DNA from: a virus
IMG/VR virus record: IMGVR_UViG_3300008963_000727
Location: 62,001-126,000 of that record
Direction: 5' to 3' (one strand)
DNA: 64,000 nt
The notes beneath the pieces were generated by a model that did no database searches, was not told the origin of the DNA, and was given only the letters and a program-made list of their open reading frames with translations. Both the position numbers and the translations under genes were made by a program. Below, one piece after another: positions 15,724 to 24,366 of the stretch (its first letter is position 1; every line of letters starts with the position of its first letter).

Positions 15724-15909
15724 GTGTCAAATAATCATAAAACAATCGAAGAAGCCTTCCAGACATATCTGGATGAAAATGCTAAACTAACAGAAAAGGG
15801 CGTTAAGGCGTCTGCCGCTCGTGCAAGAAAAGCACTACAGGATATGGCAGGGGCAATTAAAGAACGCCGCAAAGAAATTATGGAAGAGAAAAACGCTCTC
15901 GACAAGTAA
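15724..15909 (+). CDS. histone H1-like (Hc1-type) small protein
   Basis: A 61-residue helical protein with a GTG start after TAGGAGAAAA. The segment GVKASAARARKALQDMAG and the following KERRKEIMEEK match the short Hc1/histone H1-like proteins found in many T4-like marine phages. It probably binds DNA or helps nucleoid compaction; the evidence is family resemblance only. An intrinsic terminator follows. Confidence 0.65.
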   Translation: MSNNHKTIEEAFQTYLDENAKLTEKGVKASAARARKALQDMAGAIKERRKEIMEEKNALDK

Positions 15910-15927
15910 TCCATAATGACTACTATG

Positions 15928-15955
15928 AATGCAGACTCTGAGTCTGCATTTTTTT
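15928..15955 (+). terminator. intrinsic terminator
   Basis: AATGCAGACT (15928-15937) pairs perfectly with AGTCTGCATT (15941-15950) around loop CTG, followed by a run of seven T. It ends the histone-like gene unit just before the late promoter of the superoxide dismutase. Confidence 0.92.
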
Positions 15956-15967
15956 ATTCAATAGACA

Positions 15968-15974
15968 ATAAATA
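15968..15974 (+). promoter_or_regulatory. T4-type late promoter motif
   Basis: ATAAATA lies 13 nt after the terminator T-run and exactly 5 nt before the GTG start at 15980. There is no ribosome binding site in the gap. Confidence 0.7.
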
Positions 15975-15979
15975 TTATC

Positions 15980-16549
15980 GTGAATATAGCAAACAATATC
16001 CGTAACGAACTAAATTTAATTGAGGCAGTTGAGAAGCCAAAGCGTCTTGATACTGCACCTCTGCCGTATGAAAGGGATGCCCTTGAGCCGGTAATGAGTG
16101 AAGATACCATAAGATATCATTATGATACACTGGCCAAAAACTATGCAAAAAAGTACAATGCTGGCGAAGGTGACCCTGAATTCAATCGTGCTGGCAGTTA
16201 TCTGCATAATCTTTTCTTTCCACAATTACAGGCACCCAGAAAAAACAATCGACCAACTGGTTCTGCATTGGCACTAATCCATGACAAACACGGAAGCTTT
16301 GAAGATTTCAAAGAAGAATGGCTTAAAACTGCTATGTCAATCCAAGGGTCTGGATGGGTGTATCTTTCACGCTCAGGTGATATTAAAACAATCAAAAATC
16401 ACGCTGTCAGAAATGATGTATTGCTTCCGCTTGATATGTGGGAACATTCATTTGCATTAGATTATCGTGCGGACAAAAAGAAATATGTCAATAATTTTTG
16501 GCGTATTGTCAATTGGGATGCTATTAATATCCGTCTTAATGACTACTAA
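15980..16549 (+). CDS. sodB: Fe/Mn superoxide dismutase with capsid-targeting-like N-terminus
   Basis: A 189-residue protein. The SOD fold starts near residue 26 (APLPYERDALEPVMSEDTI). Metal ligands are all present: His47, His76, Asp152 and His156 (DMWEHSFALDY), with GSGWVYL before them. The usual second-shell HH after the first ligand is replaced by Leu-Ala-Lys, so activity may differ. The first 15 residues (MNIANNIRNELNLIE) are extra compared with normal SODs and end in L-I-E/A, the form of a T4 prohead-protease site. The enzyme converts superoxide to H2O2 and O2. GTG is the only sensible start. It forms a unit with heme oxygenase and a glycosyltransferase. Packaging in the head is inferred. 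Confidence 0.85.
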   Translation: MNIANNIRNELNLIEAVEKPKRLDTAPLPYERDALEPVMSEDTIRYHYDTLAKNYAKKYNAGEGDPEFNRAGSYLHNLFFPQLQAPRKNNRPTGSALALIHDKHGSFEDFKEEWLKTAMSIQGSGWVYLSRSGDIKTIKNHAVRNDVLLPLDMWEHSFALDYRADKKKYVNNFWRIVNWDAINIRLNDY

Positions 16550-16554
16550 TTTTT

Positions 16555-17106
16555 ATGAGTATTCTTCGCGAGGCAACTTTAGAAAAACACAAACAAGTTG
16601 AGGCACTGCCATTCATTCAATATTTGATGCATGGCACAGTCACCGAAAAAAATTATATAATATATTTGGCAGAAATGCTCTCTATATATGAGCATCTTGA
16701 ACATCTTGCAGAACAGGCTGGATTATTTGAGGACATTGAAGATCTCCCCCGTGCTGTTAAAATGAAACAAGATTTAGAAGAGTTATCGCCAAATCACCAA
16801 ACCGAATTATCACCAAGCACCGAAGAATATCTAAACTATCTTACAACGCTTTACAACTCTGATAGAAAAAATTATCTATTTTCTCATGTATATGTCAGGC
16901 ATCTTGGTGATATGTACGGCGGTAAAGTAATATCCAAGAAAATACCCGGTAGTGGCAACTGGTATAAGTTTGAAAATCGTGGATCACTTAACAAGCGATT
17001 TACATCAAAACTTTATCCAGAATTAGCAGATGAAGCACTTGTGGCATTTGGTCACTTTGAGAATATTTTTCAGGATTTATACGAAAGAATAGATATTGGT
17101 ATATGA
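16555..17106 (+). CDS. heme oxygenase (HO-1 type)
   Basis: A 183-residue heme oxygenase. His12 (LREATLEKHKQVE) is the proximal heme ligand and VRHLGDMYGGKVISKK is the distal helix with the flexible glycine region. Length is normal. The reaction opens heme to biliverdin, CO and free iron using reductant from the host. Cyanophages use similar genes for bilins; in a non-phototrophic host, iron release is the more likely benefit. It starts 5 nt after the SOD gene and overlaps the next gene by 4 nt, so all three share one late promoter. Confidence 0.88.
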   Translation: MSILREATLEKHKQVEALPFIQYLMHGTVTEKNYIIYLAEMLSIYEHLEHLAEQAGLFEDIEDLPRAVKMKQDLEELSPNHQTELSPSTEEYLNYLTTLYNSDRKNYLFSHVYVRHLGDMYGGKVISKKIPGSGNWYKFENRGSLNKRFTSKLYPELADEALVAFGHFENIFQDLYERIDIGI

Positions 17107-18221
17107 GATTTCACATACTGGGATTGCCCCACACCGTTAGTTCCAAAGAATACAATGCATGTGCTTATACCCAAAAAGTTGTAAAATTCGGCAAAATGAT
17201 GACTCGTCGTGGACACGAAGTAATTCATTATGGCCACGAAGATAGTGACTTAGAATGCACAGAACACGTCACTGTCACTACCAATGATGATTTGCAAAAA
17301 GCATACGGCAATTATGATTGGCGTAAAAACTTCTATAAGTTTGATATGAATGACCATGCTTATCAAACATTCTTCAAAAATGCTATTGCAGAAGTTGGAA
17401 AACGCAAGCAACAACATGACTTTATTTTGCCGTTTTGGGGAGCAGGTGTAAGACCTGTCTGTGATGCCCACCCAGATATGATTTGTGTTGAGCCGGGTAT
17501 AGGATATGCTGGTGGTCATTGGGCAAGGTGGAAAATTTTTGAAAGTTATGCAATTTACCACGCTTATCTTGGATTGGGTGCTGTCGGTGGGTGTCAGCAG
17601 GATTGGTACGATGTAGTAATACCAAACTACTTTGACCCAGATGATTTTGATTTTGAAGATAAAAAACAAGATTACTTTTTATTTTTAGGGCGTGTTTATA
17701 GCGGCAAAGGAATTGAAATAGCAGTCCAAGCAACACAGGAGATTGGTGCTACTTTAGTTGTAGCAGGACAAAATCCTGACAATCTTACATTCCCACCTCA
17801 TGTAAAATTTGCTGGATATGCAGACGTAGAAACCCGCCGAACACTAATGAAAAATGCTAAAGGTGCATTTGTCGCCAGTCAATATCTTGAGCCATTTGGT
17901 GGTGTGCAGATTGAAATGTTATTCTCTGGTACTCCTACCATTACCACTGATTGGGGATCTTTTACAGAGAACAATATCCATGGCGTTACTGGCTACCGCT
18001 GTAGATCTTTTGAACAATTCTGTTGGGCTGCGGAAAACATTGATTCAATAGACCCACACAATTGTCGTCAGTGGGCAGAAAACTTCACGTTAGACGAAGT
18101 TGCCCCAATGTATGAAGAATATTTCCAAAGTGTTTTAAATGTTTATACAGGCAATGGCTGGTATGAACGCAACAAAAATCGCAATGAACTCAACTGGTTA
18201 AAACGCAATTATCCAGTTTAA
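17103..18221 (+). CDS. GT-B glycosyltransferase (GT4-like)
   Basis: A 372-residue protein. The N-terminal half starts MRFHILGLPHT and includes a His-rich region; the C-terminal half has FLFLGRVYSGKGIEIAVQA, FAGYADVETRRTLMKNAKG and EPFGGVQIEMLFSGTPTITT, the donor-sugar binding E-x7-E region of GT4-type enzymes. It transfers a sugar from an activated donor; acceptor unknown (host surface glycan, virion protein or DNA base). It overlaps heme oxygenase by an ATGA. Confidence 0.8.
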   Translation: MRFHILGLPHTVSSKEYNACAYTQKVVKFGKMMTRRGHEVIHYGHEDSDLECTEHVTVTTNDDLQKAYGNYDWRKNFYKFDMNDHAYQTFFKNAIAEVGKRKQQHDFILPFWGAGVRPVCDAHPDMICVEPGIGYAGGHWARWKIFESYAIYHAYLGLGAVGGCQQDWYDVVIPNYFDPDDFDFEDKKQDYFLFLGRVYSGKGIEIAVQATQEIGATLVVAGQNPDNLTFPPHVKFAGYADVETRRTLMKNAKGAFVASQYLEPFGGVQIEMLFSGTPTITTDWGSFTENNIHGVTGYRCRSFEQFCWAAENIDSIDPHNCRQWAENFTLDEVAPMYEEYFQSVLNVYTGNGWYERNKNRNELNWLKRNYPV

Positions 18222-18258
18222 AACTAAAAATTCCAAGCAAAAGAGTTAAAGTTCTGGC

Positions 18259-18265
18259 ATAAATA
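18259..18265 (+). promoter_or_regulatory. T4-type late promoter motif
   Basis: ATAAATA lies 21 nt before the ATG at 18287, leaving room for AAAAGGA. This is the conventional leader arrangement, in contrast to the 4-7 nt class. Confidence 0.7.
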
Positions 18266-18286
18266 ATTCGAAAAGGAATTATTCTT

Positions 18287-19582
18287 ATGGGCCAGCAGTT
18301 TATCGATATTGGTTTTGCACCTAATGACAAATTAGGCGATCCAATTCGTGAGGCATTTGACAAAACAAACCAAAACTTTAACGAGTTATATAATAGACAG
18401 TTGGGTGGTGTAGCAGAAAATGTCTATTATGTTTCTAAAAACGGTGATGATTCCAACAATGGTGATTCACTTGGCAAAGCATTCTTAACGGTTAAACGTG
18501 CTGTACAAGTAGCAACCGCATTTTTAGATGAAAATACTGATAGACGTGCTTGTATATTTGTCAAATCAGGGGATTACACAGAAGATAACCCAATTGTTTG
18601 TCCTCCACGATTGAGTATCGTAGGCGATAGTCTTCGTAGTGTCACTATAAGACCAGAAATCACAGACCAAGATATATTTCATATACAAAACGCTGATTAT
18701 ATCGCCAATATGACTTTTAGAGATCATGTCTCCCCGGCTTCTGCAATTGCTTATCCCAGCGGAGGTGCAGGATCAATTAATACCAGCCCATATGTTCAAA
18801 ACTGTTCCAGTATTACTACAACTGGTACTGGTATGCGAATAGACGGTAGTTTGGCCCAAGGCAACAGATCAATGGTTGCAGATGCCTTTACACAATTTAA
18901 CTCCGGTGGCACAGGTGTTCATCTTCTTAATCAAGGTTATGCACAATTAGTTAGTATTTTTACTATTTGCACACAGATAGGAATATTATGCGAAAGTGGT
19001 GGTTTATGCAGTTTGACAAATAGTAACACCAGTTTCGGAACCTTTGGATTACTTTCCAGAGGAAAAGTTGATATGGAAAATGACGGTGCTACAAATGGTG
19101 TTGATCAGTTTGGCAGAACATTTGTTATTGATGGTTTAGATGAACGCCCCAACATAGATCAATCCGTGAGTTTTGATGGTGGAACCACGATTTTTAATGT
19201 TATTGATACTACAGAATTAGACAATGGCGAAGTGACAATCACAATAGGCGATACAATCGTAAATCCGATTTCTGATAATACACCTGTAAAATTTTATAAA
19301 AGAAGCACAATTACAGCCAGTTCTCATACGTTTGAGTTTGTGGGGGCAGGAAACCAATTACAAGATGCACTACCACAAACTGGTGGTATAGCAATACAAG
19401 AAAATGAAGTGGTTACAGAAGATGGTGGAACTGTAATATATTCCAGCACAGATCACCGAGGAAATTTCCAAATTGGTGATGACCTTACCATTAACGGCAG
19501 AACAGGAACACTTGAAGGGGATGCATTTGACCGAGCACTCTTCGCCGTATTAACACCATACATACTATCGATTGAAGGATAA
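18287..19582 (+). CDS. tail fibre or baseplate protein with beta-helix
   Basis: A 431-residue structural protein. The N-terminus (GFAPNDKLGDPIREAFDKTN followed by NFNELY) is the attachment module common to T4-like marine tail fibre proteins. The middle has repeated short strands with Asn and Gly (YYVSKNGDDSNNGDS, VKRAVQVATAF, IFVKSGDYTEDNPI), typical of a right-handed beta-helix. The C-terminal part has SHTFEFVGAGNQLQDALPQ, a motif known from gp10-like and fibre proteins. It heads a run of five fibre genes from one late promoter. Confidence 0.75.
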   Translation: MGQQFIDIGFAPNDKLGDPIREAFDKTNQNFNELYNRQLGGVAENVYYVSKNGDDSNNGDSLGKAFLTVKRAVQVATAFLDENTDRRACIFVKSGDYTEDNPIVCPPRLSIVGDSLRSVTIRPEITDQDIFHIQNADYIANMTFRDHVSPASAIAYPSGGAGSINTSPYVQNCSSITTTGTGMRIDGSLAQGNRSMVADAFTQFNSGGTGVHLLNQGYAQLVSIFTICTQIGILCESGGLCSLTNSNTSFGTFGLLSRGKVDMENDGATNGVDQFGRTFVIDGLDERPNIDQSVSFDGGTTIFNVIDTTELDNGEVTITIGDTIVNPISDNTPVKFYKRSTITASSHTFEFVGAGNQLQDALPQTGGIAIQENEVVTEDGGTVIYSSTDHRGNFQIGDDLTINGRTGTLEGDAFDRALFAVLTPYILSIEG

Positions 19583-19585
19583 AAG

Positions 19586-19912
19586 ATGGCTCTTAACAGA
19601 TTTGAAAACGTTAGACATAGCGTAACAGACACAACTGAAACAATATATACAGCACCGATTGGATTTAGTGCAATAGTTATATTAGCTCAAGCCACAAATG
19701 TAACGTCTGATACATCTAATATAACATTAGCACTTGAAACATCAGGTGGCAGTACAACTTATTTGGCTTTTGAAAGTGGCATTCCAAGTAATGATTCTTC
19801 TGGATTATTGACGGGGAAATTGGTACTAAAGGAAAGCCAAAGTATATCCGTATCTGGCAGCCAAAATAATGCGATACAGTTGGTGTTAAGCATATTAGAA
19901 TCAGAAAATTAA
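19586..19912 (+). CDS. small virion-type beta protein (108 aa)
   Basis: A 108-residue Ser/Thr-rich, beta-strand-rich protein (VRHSVTDTTETIYTAPIGFS, GLLTGKLVLKESQSISVSG). It lies 3 nt after the fibre gene and 6 nt before the collagen-like fibre gene, so it is likely a tail or fibre component. Similar small proteins occur beside fibre genes in marine myoviruses; exact role unknown. Confidence 0.6.
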   Translation: MALNRFENVRHSVTDTTETIYTAPIGFSAIVILAQATNVTSDTSNITLALETSGGSTTYLAFESGIPSNDSSGLLTGKLVLKESQSISVSGSQNNAIQLVLSILESEN

Positions 19913-19918
19913 TAAACT

Positions 19919-21787
19919 ATGTCAAAATTATTATCAGGAAAAGTCAAAAAAATATCACCCACTGAAGTCAGTGAAGACCGGTATGAATTTTTAGATTTGG
20001 CACAAGCAGAGCCAGATCTTGGGGTACCCCCGGGACCCGGGTTTTTTATAACCAGTGACACAGATGGCAACCGTGCTTGGCAATCTGGTGTAGGTGCAAC
20101 AGGTGCAACTGGTCCAACAGGACCTGAAGGAGACCAAGGTGCTACCGGACTACAGGGGGGCATCGGTGCAACTGGGGCAGAAGGTCCAACAGGGGCAACT
20201 GGTGTTGAGGGACCAGTTGGTGATCAATACTCAACATCCTCAACAACAGAATTGACTATTGGCACTGGATCAAAAACATTAACAGTAGATACAGATTTAG
20301 CGTGGTCTTCAGGGCAACCAGTCATAATAGTTCATGATTTGAGCAATGATATGACTGGTGTTGTTTCAAGTTATGATGAAGCAACAGGATCAATGACGGC
20401 TGAAATTGATATAGCAAATGGCTCTGGAACTTATTCTGAGTGGACGGTTAATTTATCTGGTGCTGCAGGTGTCCCGGGTGCAACAGGCCCACAAGGACAA
20501 ACGGGGGCAACAGGTCTAACCGGTGCAACCGGAGCACAAGGTGCCACAGGTGCCCAAGGCTCCACAGGACTTGGTGCCACTGGCTTAACAGGACCACAGG
20601 GTGCAACTGGACCACAAGGTGCAACTGGTGCAGGTGCTACTGGTGCAACTGGTCCAACGGGTGCGACAGGGGTAATGGGTGCAACAGGCGACCCGGGAAC
20701 AATCGGTGCGACAGGGCCTCAGGGTGACCCCGGCGGTGCTACCGGTGCCACGGGTGCCACAGGTCTTGGTGCCACGGGTGCGACTGGACCTATCGGGCTA
20801 ACTGGTGCGACGGGGCCTCAGGGTGACCCCGGCGGTGCCACAGGTGCTACAGGACCCGAGGGAGAAGTGGGGCCAACAGGTGCCACAGGGGTTGGTGCCA
20901 CTGGTGCCACTGGCCCAGAAGGCCCACAAGGCGACCCCGGCGGTGCTACTGGTGCCACAGGCTCCACCGGTCCAACCGGTGCCACAGGGATCCCGGGCGA
21001 GTTTGCTGCTGAAGGTGCTACTGGTGCCACAGGTGCAACTGGTATCGAGGGCCCGCAAGGCTCCATTGGCCCAGAGGGCGAAACTGGTGCGACAGGACCC
21101 GAGGGCCCAACAGGTGCTACTGGCCCAGAGGGTTTGTCAGGTTCGGACGGTCCAGTAGGTGCTACAGGTGCAACTGGTATAGAAGGACCGCAAGGTGCAA
21201 CCGGACCCCAAGGTGCCACAGGGCCCGGGAGTGAGGTTCCGATTGAAGACACATCAGCATTTGCAAACTTCTTTGTGCCATTCTTGATTGGTTCATCTGG
21301 AGATGTAGATACTTTATTTGTTGATAGCCCGGGTTTTATTTACAATCCATCAACTTCAACACTTAGTGCGTCAATTTTCGCTGGAACATCTACAACTGCT
21401 CAATATGCGGACTTAGCCGAAAACTATCTTTCTGATCGTGAATATTCTCAGGGAACTGTGGTCTCCTTTGGTGGAGAAAGTGAAGTCACAGTATCCAAAA
21501 TAGATTCAGATGCAGCAGTAGCAGGTGTAATATCTACAAATCCAGCATATCTTATGAACACAGCATTAGAATCTGACAACAAAAGTTTTTCTCTCCCTGT
21601 AGCACTACAAGGACGAGTACCTTGTTTGGTTACTGGAAAAATTAAAAAAGGATCAATTCTTGTTTCAAATGGGGATGGACACGCCAGAGCAGAAGAAAAC
21701 CCCAAACCCGGAACCATAATAGGTAAATCATTAGAAAATTTTGAAGGCAATAGCGGAACAGTTGAGATTGCAGTCGGGAGGGTATAA
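19919..21787 (+). CDS. collagen-like tail fibre protein
   Basis: A 622-residue fibre. Residues 1-56 form a short N-terminal domain, then come two Gly-X-Y blocks: about 57-103 and 184-437. They are separated by a beta domain of about 80 residues. The triplets are mostly [12 protein letters not shown] and GDP, so a collagen triple helix is expected. The C-terminal 150 residues contain [33 protein letters not shown] and [12 protein letters not shown], the conserved tail-fibre tip domain of marine T4-like phages. It probably recognises the host surface. The start of the next gene overlaps its stop by 1 nt. Confidence 0.85.
   Translation: MSKLLSGKVKKISPTEVSEDRYEFLDLAQAEPDLGVPPGPGFFITSDTDGNRAWQSGVGATGATGPTGPEGDQGATGLQGGIGATGAEGPTGATGVEGPVGDQYSTSSTTELTIGTGSKTLTVDTDLAWSSGQPVIIVHDLSNDMTGVVSSYDEATGSMTAEIDIANGSGTYSEWTVNLSGAAGVPGATGPQGQTGATGLTGATGAQGATGAQGSTGLGATGLTGPQGATGPQGATGAGATGATGPTGATGVMGATGDPGTIGATGPQGDPGGATGATGATGLGATGATGPIGLTGATGPQGDPGGATGATGPEGEVGPTGATGVGATGATGPEGPQGDPGGATGATGSTGPTGATGIPGEFAAEGATGATGATGIEGPQGSIGPEGETGATGPEGPTGATGPEGLSGSDGPVGATGATGIEGPQGATGPQGATGPGSEVPIEDTSAFANFFVPFLIGSSGDVDTLFVDSPGFIYNPSTSTLSASIFAGTSTTAQYADLAENYLSDREYSQGTVVSFGGESEVTVSKIDSDAAVAGVISTNPAYLMNTALESDNKSFSLPVALQGRVPCLVTGKIKKGSILVSNGDGHARAEENPKPGTIIGKSLENFEGNSGTVEIAVGRV
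20468..21229 (+). repeat. collagen-like Gly-X-Y coding repeat
   Basis: A run of about 250 residues of Gly-X-Y triplets, broken several times by TGLGATG, TGAGATG or TGVGATG steps that shift the register. A shorter block of the same type is at 20087-20227. Nucleotide repetition here makes length changes by recombination likely. Confidence 0.92.
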
Positions 21788-24177
21788 TGTCTGCAGTACT
21801 TAGTTGGGTAACGAATTCTGGTTCTTTGGGAACAATTCCCGAAAGTGTTATCTATAGCAAAATTTTAGAAGCAGAGTCAGAAAGTTCAGTATCTTATGCT
21901 ATAATATCTGGAGAGTTACCTCCGGGATTGACACTTAGATCTGATGGTAGAATTTCTGGAATTCCAGATTTAGTTTCAAAAAATGTTGTTTCTACTTTTG
22001 TTGTTAGAGCGACCGATGAATCTGGAAATATAGCAGATAGAACATTTAACCTTACGGTTCAAGGACAAGATGAACCAGAATTTATAACATCATCTGGCAG
22101 AATAGGCACATTCTATGATGGTAGTAAAGTTGATATTACAGTTGATTATACAGACACTGATCCGGGTGAAACTCTAACTGTAGATCTTTTATCAGGAGAA
22201 TTGCCACCGGGCCTAACACTAAGTTCGGATGGTAACATTTCAGGGTTTATTGAGCCGTTTCGCCGTCCGTCAGAAGGGGATGGATATGACGTTACTGCAT
22301 TTGATGAATTTGATTTTGATTTCAGTAATAACAGTGTTTCAAAAAATTACGAATTTACATTAGAGGTTTCTGATGGGAAACAATCAAACATAAGAACATT
22401 TGAAATATTTGTATATGCAGTTGATGCTATGACATCAGATAATACAAATAATACTGGTGACAATACATTCATAACTGCCGATGTTATTCCAGAAAGACCG
22501 CCGGTTTTGACCACAACCGAAACCGACTTAGGAACTGTTCGTGCAGACAACTATTATGCGTTTAAATTTGATGCATTAGATTTTGATGGTGATCCAATTG
22601 AATTTATTTTAGATGGTACTATACCAGATGGCTTAGAATTTGAAGGATCAACTGGTTGGTTGTACGGATATCTACCTAGCCAAGGTGCAGTTGAGCGTAA
22701 TTTTTCATTTGATGTGACTGTCACAAAAGCAAATTCAATTTTTTATGAGATTGTTCTTGATGACGATATTGTTGTTAATGTTCAAAGTGGATATTATGTT
22801 TCTCAGGATGGAGTTAGTGTATCAGGAGAAACACCAACAGGAGTAGTAACCAGTTCTCCAAAATCAAATACGCTCGTAGTCCAAAAAACATCTTCTGTAG
22901 AGTTTGTAGAAGGCGAAGAACTCAAAATCAGAAAAGTTGATGATGGACCTATATTAGATAGTGCAACAATTGTATCGTCTGAAAAATACTTTGTTAAACC
23001 AAGAGTTTTCAATGGAGAAGAATGGGTTGATGCAGAACCGAACACATTTACACTAAGAGTTATTGGTGAGATAGAGAAGTTTATAACTTGGCTATCGCCA
23101 GAAAACTTGGGTACTGTGAATTCTGGTGTGATAAGTGAGTTAGAAACGGTAGCAGAATCATCTTATGATGAACCACTGTTTTATCGCCTAAATCAAGGAA
23201 GTTTGCCACCGGGAACAACACTACTTTCAACTGGCGAGATTGCTGGTATATTTAATGGTGTTGGTTCAGTGATTGACCCTGACTCATCTTTATTAAAAGA
23301 TTACGCATTTACGGTAGAAGTTTTCACACAAGATGGATTTATATCTACCCTTAGAGATTTTTCTGTAACAGTAGATTATTCTGATGCGGTTCCACAGCAA
23401 TCAATATACATTAAAGCACTTCCTCCACGCAATGATCGTGATTTGATTGATGGTTTATTGTTTAACCGTGATGTTATTCCGCCTGATTCCGTTTATCGCA
23501 GAAATGACCCAAATTTTGGTATTGCAGATTCTGTAATCTATCAACACGCATTTGGGCTAAATCCAAAAACATTAGATGAATATGTCACGGCATTGTCCCA
23601 AAATCATTTTCGGAAACGTATTGTGTTAGGTTCAATAAAAACAGCAAGAGCATTAAATGATGATGGCACAGTGAAATATGAAGTTATCTATAGTGAGATA
23701 AATGATCTTGCTCTTAACCGCGATTTAGAAAGTATTCCAGAAGAAATTGAATGGCCAAATACAGTTACATTACGTGATGGAAGCCAAACAGATACACTGT
23801 ATCCAAACAGTCTTGTAAATATGCGTAATCAACTATTTGATTCTATCGGACTGCGTGATTTTGTGTTGCCTGACTGGATGACGAGCAAACAAGAAGATGG
23901 TCGTCCGCTGGGCTTTGTCCCAGCGTGGGTTATAGCATATGTAAAACCGGGTGAAGGAGAAAAACTCGCTTATCGCATACGTGAATTTATTGGACGCGAA
24001 CTCAACAAAGTTGATTTTGATGTAGAGCGTTATGTATTAGAAGGTGCAGGAACACAATTCTGGGATGCTGAAACACAGACGTGGAATGAAGTCAGTAGTA
24101 TAGATGAAGTTTCGTATATAGATGATGATCGTCTGGATAAGTATTTGTTGTTCCCAGATCAAACAATTTTGGGGTGA
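21787..24177 (+). CDS. tail fibre protein with putative Ig-like (He_PIG) repeats
   Basis: A 796-residue structural protein with at least four units of the putative-Ig type: GELPPGLTLRSDGRISGIP, GELPPGLTLSSDGNISGF, a diverged IPDGLEFEGSTGWLYGYLP and GSLPPGTTLLSTGEIAGIF. Each forms a beta-sandwich of about 90 residues. The C-terminal 250 residues are different and include WPNTVTLRDG and FVPAWVIAYVKPGEGEKLAY, perhaps the virion attachment end. Probable role: long fibre or baseplate spike. It follows the collagen-like fibre with TAATG overlap. Confidence 0.75.
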   Translation: MSAVLSWVTNSGSLGTIPESVIYSKILEAESESSVSYAIISGELPPGLTLRSDGRISGIPDLVSKNVVSTFVVRATDESGNIADRTFNLTVQGQDEPEFITSSGRIGTFYDGSKVDITVDYTDTDPGETLTVDLLSGELPPGLTLSSDGNISGFIEPFRRPSEGDGYDVTAFDEFDFDFSNNSVSKNYEFTLEVSDGKQSNIRTFEIFVYAVDAMTSDNTNNTGDNTFITADVIPERPPVLTTTETDLGTVRADNYYAFKFDALDFDGDPIEFILDGTIPDGLEFEGSTGWLYGYLPSQGAVERNFSFDVTVTKANSIFYEIVLDDDIVVNVQSGYYVSQDGVSVSGETPTGVVTSSPKSNTLVVQKTSSVEFVEGEELKIRKVDDGPILDSATIVSSEKYFVKPRVFNGEEWVDAEPNTFTLRVIGEIEKFITWLSPENLGTVNSGVISELETVAESSYDEPLFYRLNQGSLPPGTTLLSTGEIAGIFNGVGSVIDPDSSLLKDYAFTVEVFTQDGFISTLRDFSVTVDYSDAVPQQSIYIKALPPRNDRDLIDGLLFNRDVIPPDSVYRRNDPNFGIADSVIYQHAFGLNPKTLDEYVTALSQNHFRKRIVLGSIKTARALNDDGTVKYEVIYSEINDLALNRDLESIPEEIEWPNTVTLRDGSQTDTLYPNSLVNMRNQLFDSIGLRDFVLPDWMTSKQEDGRPLGFVPAWVIAYVKPGEGEKLAYRIREFIGRELNKVDFDVERYVLEGAGTQFWDAETQTWNEVSSIDEVSYIDDDRLDKYLLFPDQTILG

Positions 24178-24181
24178 TAAA

Positions 24182-24346
24182 ATGAAACAAAATAAAATTC
24201 TAAAAGAAATGTATAAAGCCAGCCTTGGTAATGATAAATCAAAGTTGAAAGAATTATATAAAACAGAGATCGCAAAAATTTTAGAAAAAAGAAGAGAAGG
24301 CAAAATGACATTCTGTTCTAAATGGTTGGTCACTGACGAACGATAA
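24182..24346 (+). CDS. hypothetical protein (54 aa)
   Basis: A 54-residue basic helical protein (MKQNKILKEMYKASLGNDKS). The ATG at 24182 lies 4 nt after the stop of the fibre gene; a longer frame running back into that gene is a shadow. It sits between two fibre genes, so it may be a fibre chaperone, but there is no direct evidence. Confidence 0.5.
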   Translation: MKQNKILKEMYKASLGNDKSKLKELYKTEIAKILEKRREGKMTFCSKWLVTDER

Positions 24347-24366
24347 ACACATTTTAAGGTAAAACA

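Noticed and set aside
20798-21252. Proline-rich and Cys/Thr-rich frames antisense to or shifted within the collagen-like gene
   Set aside because: They are shadows of the Gly-X-Y repeat in other frames with no start signals of their own.
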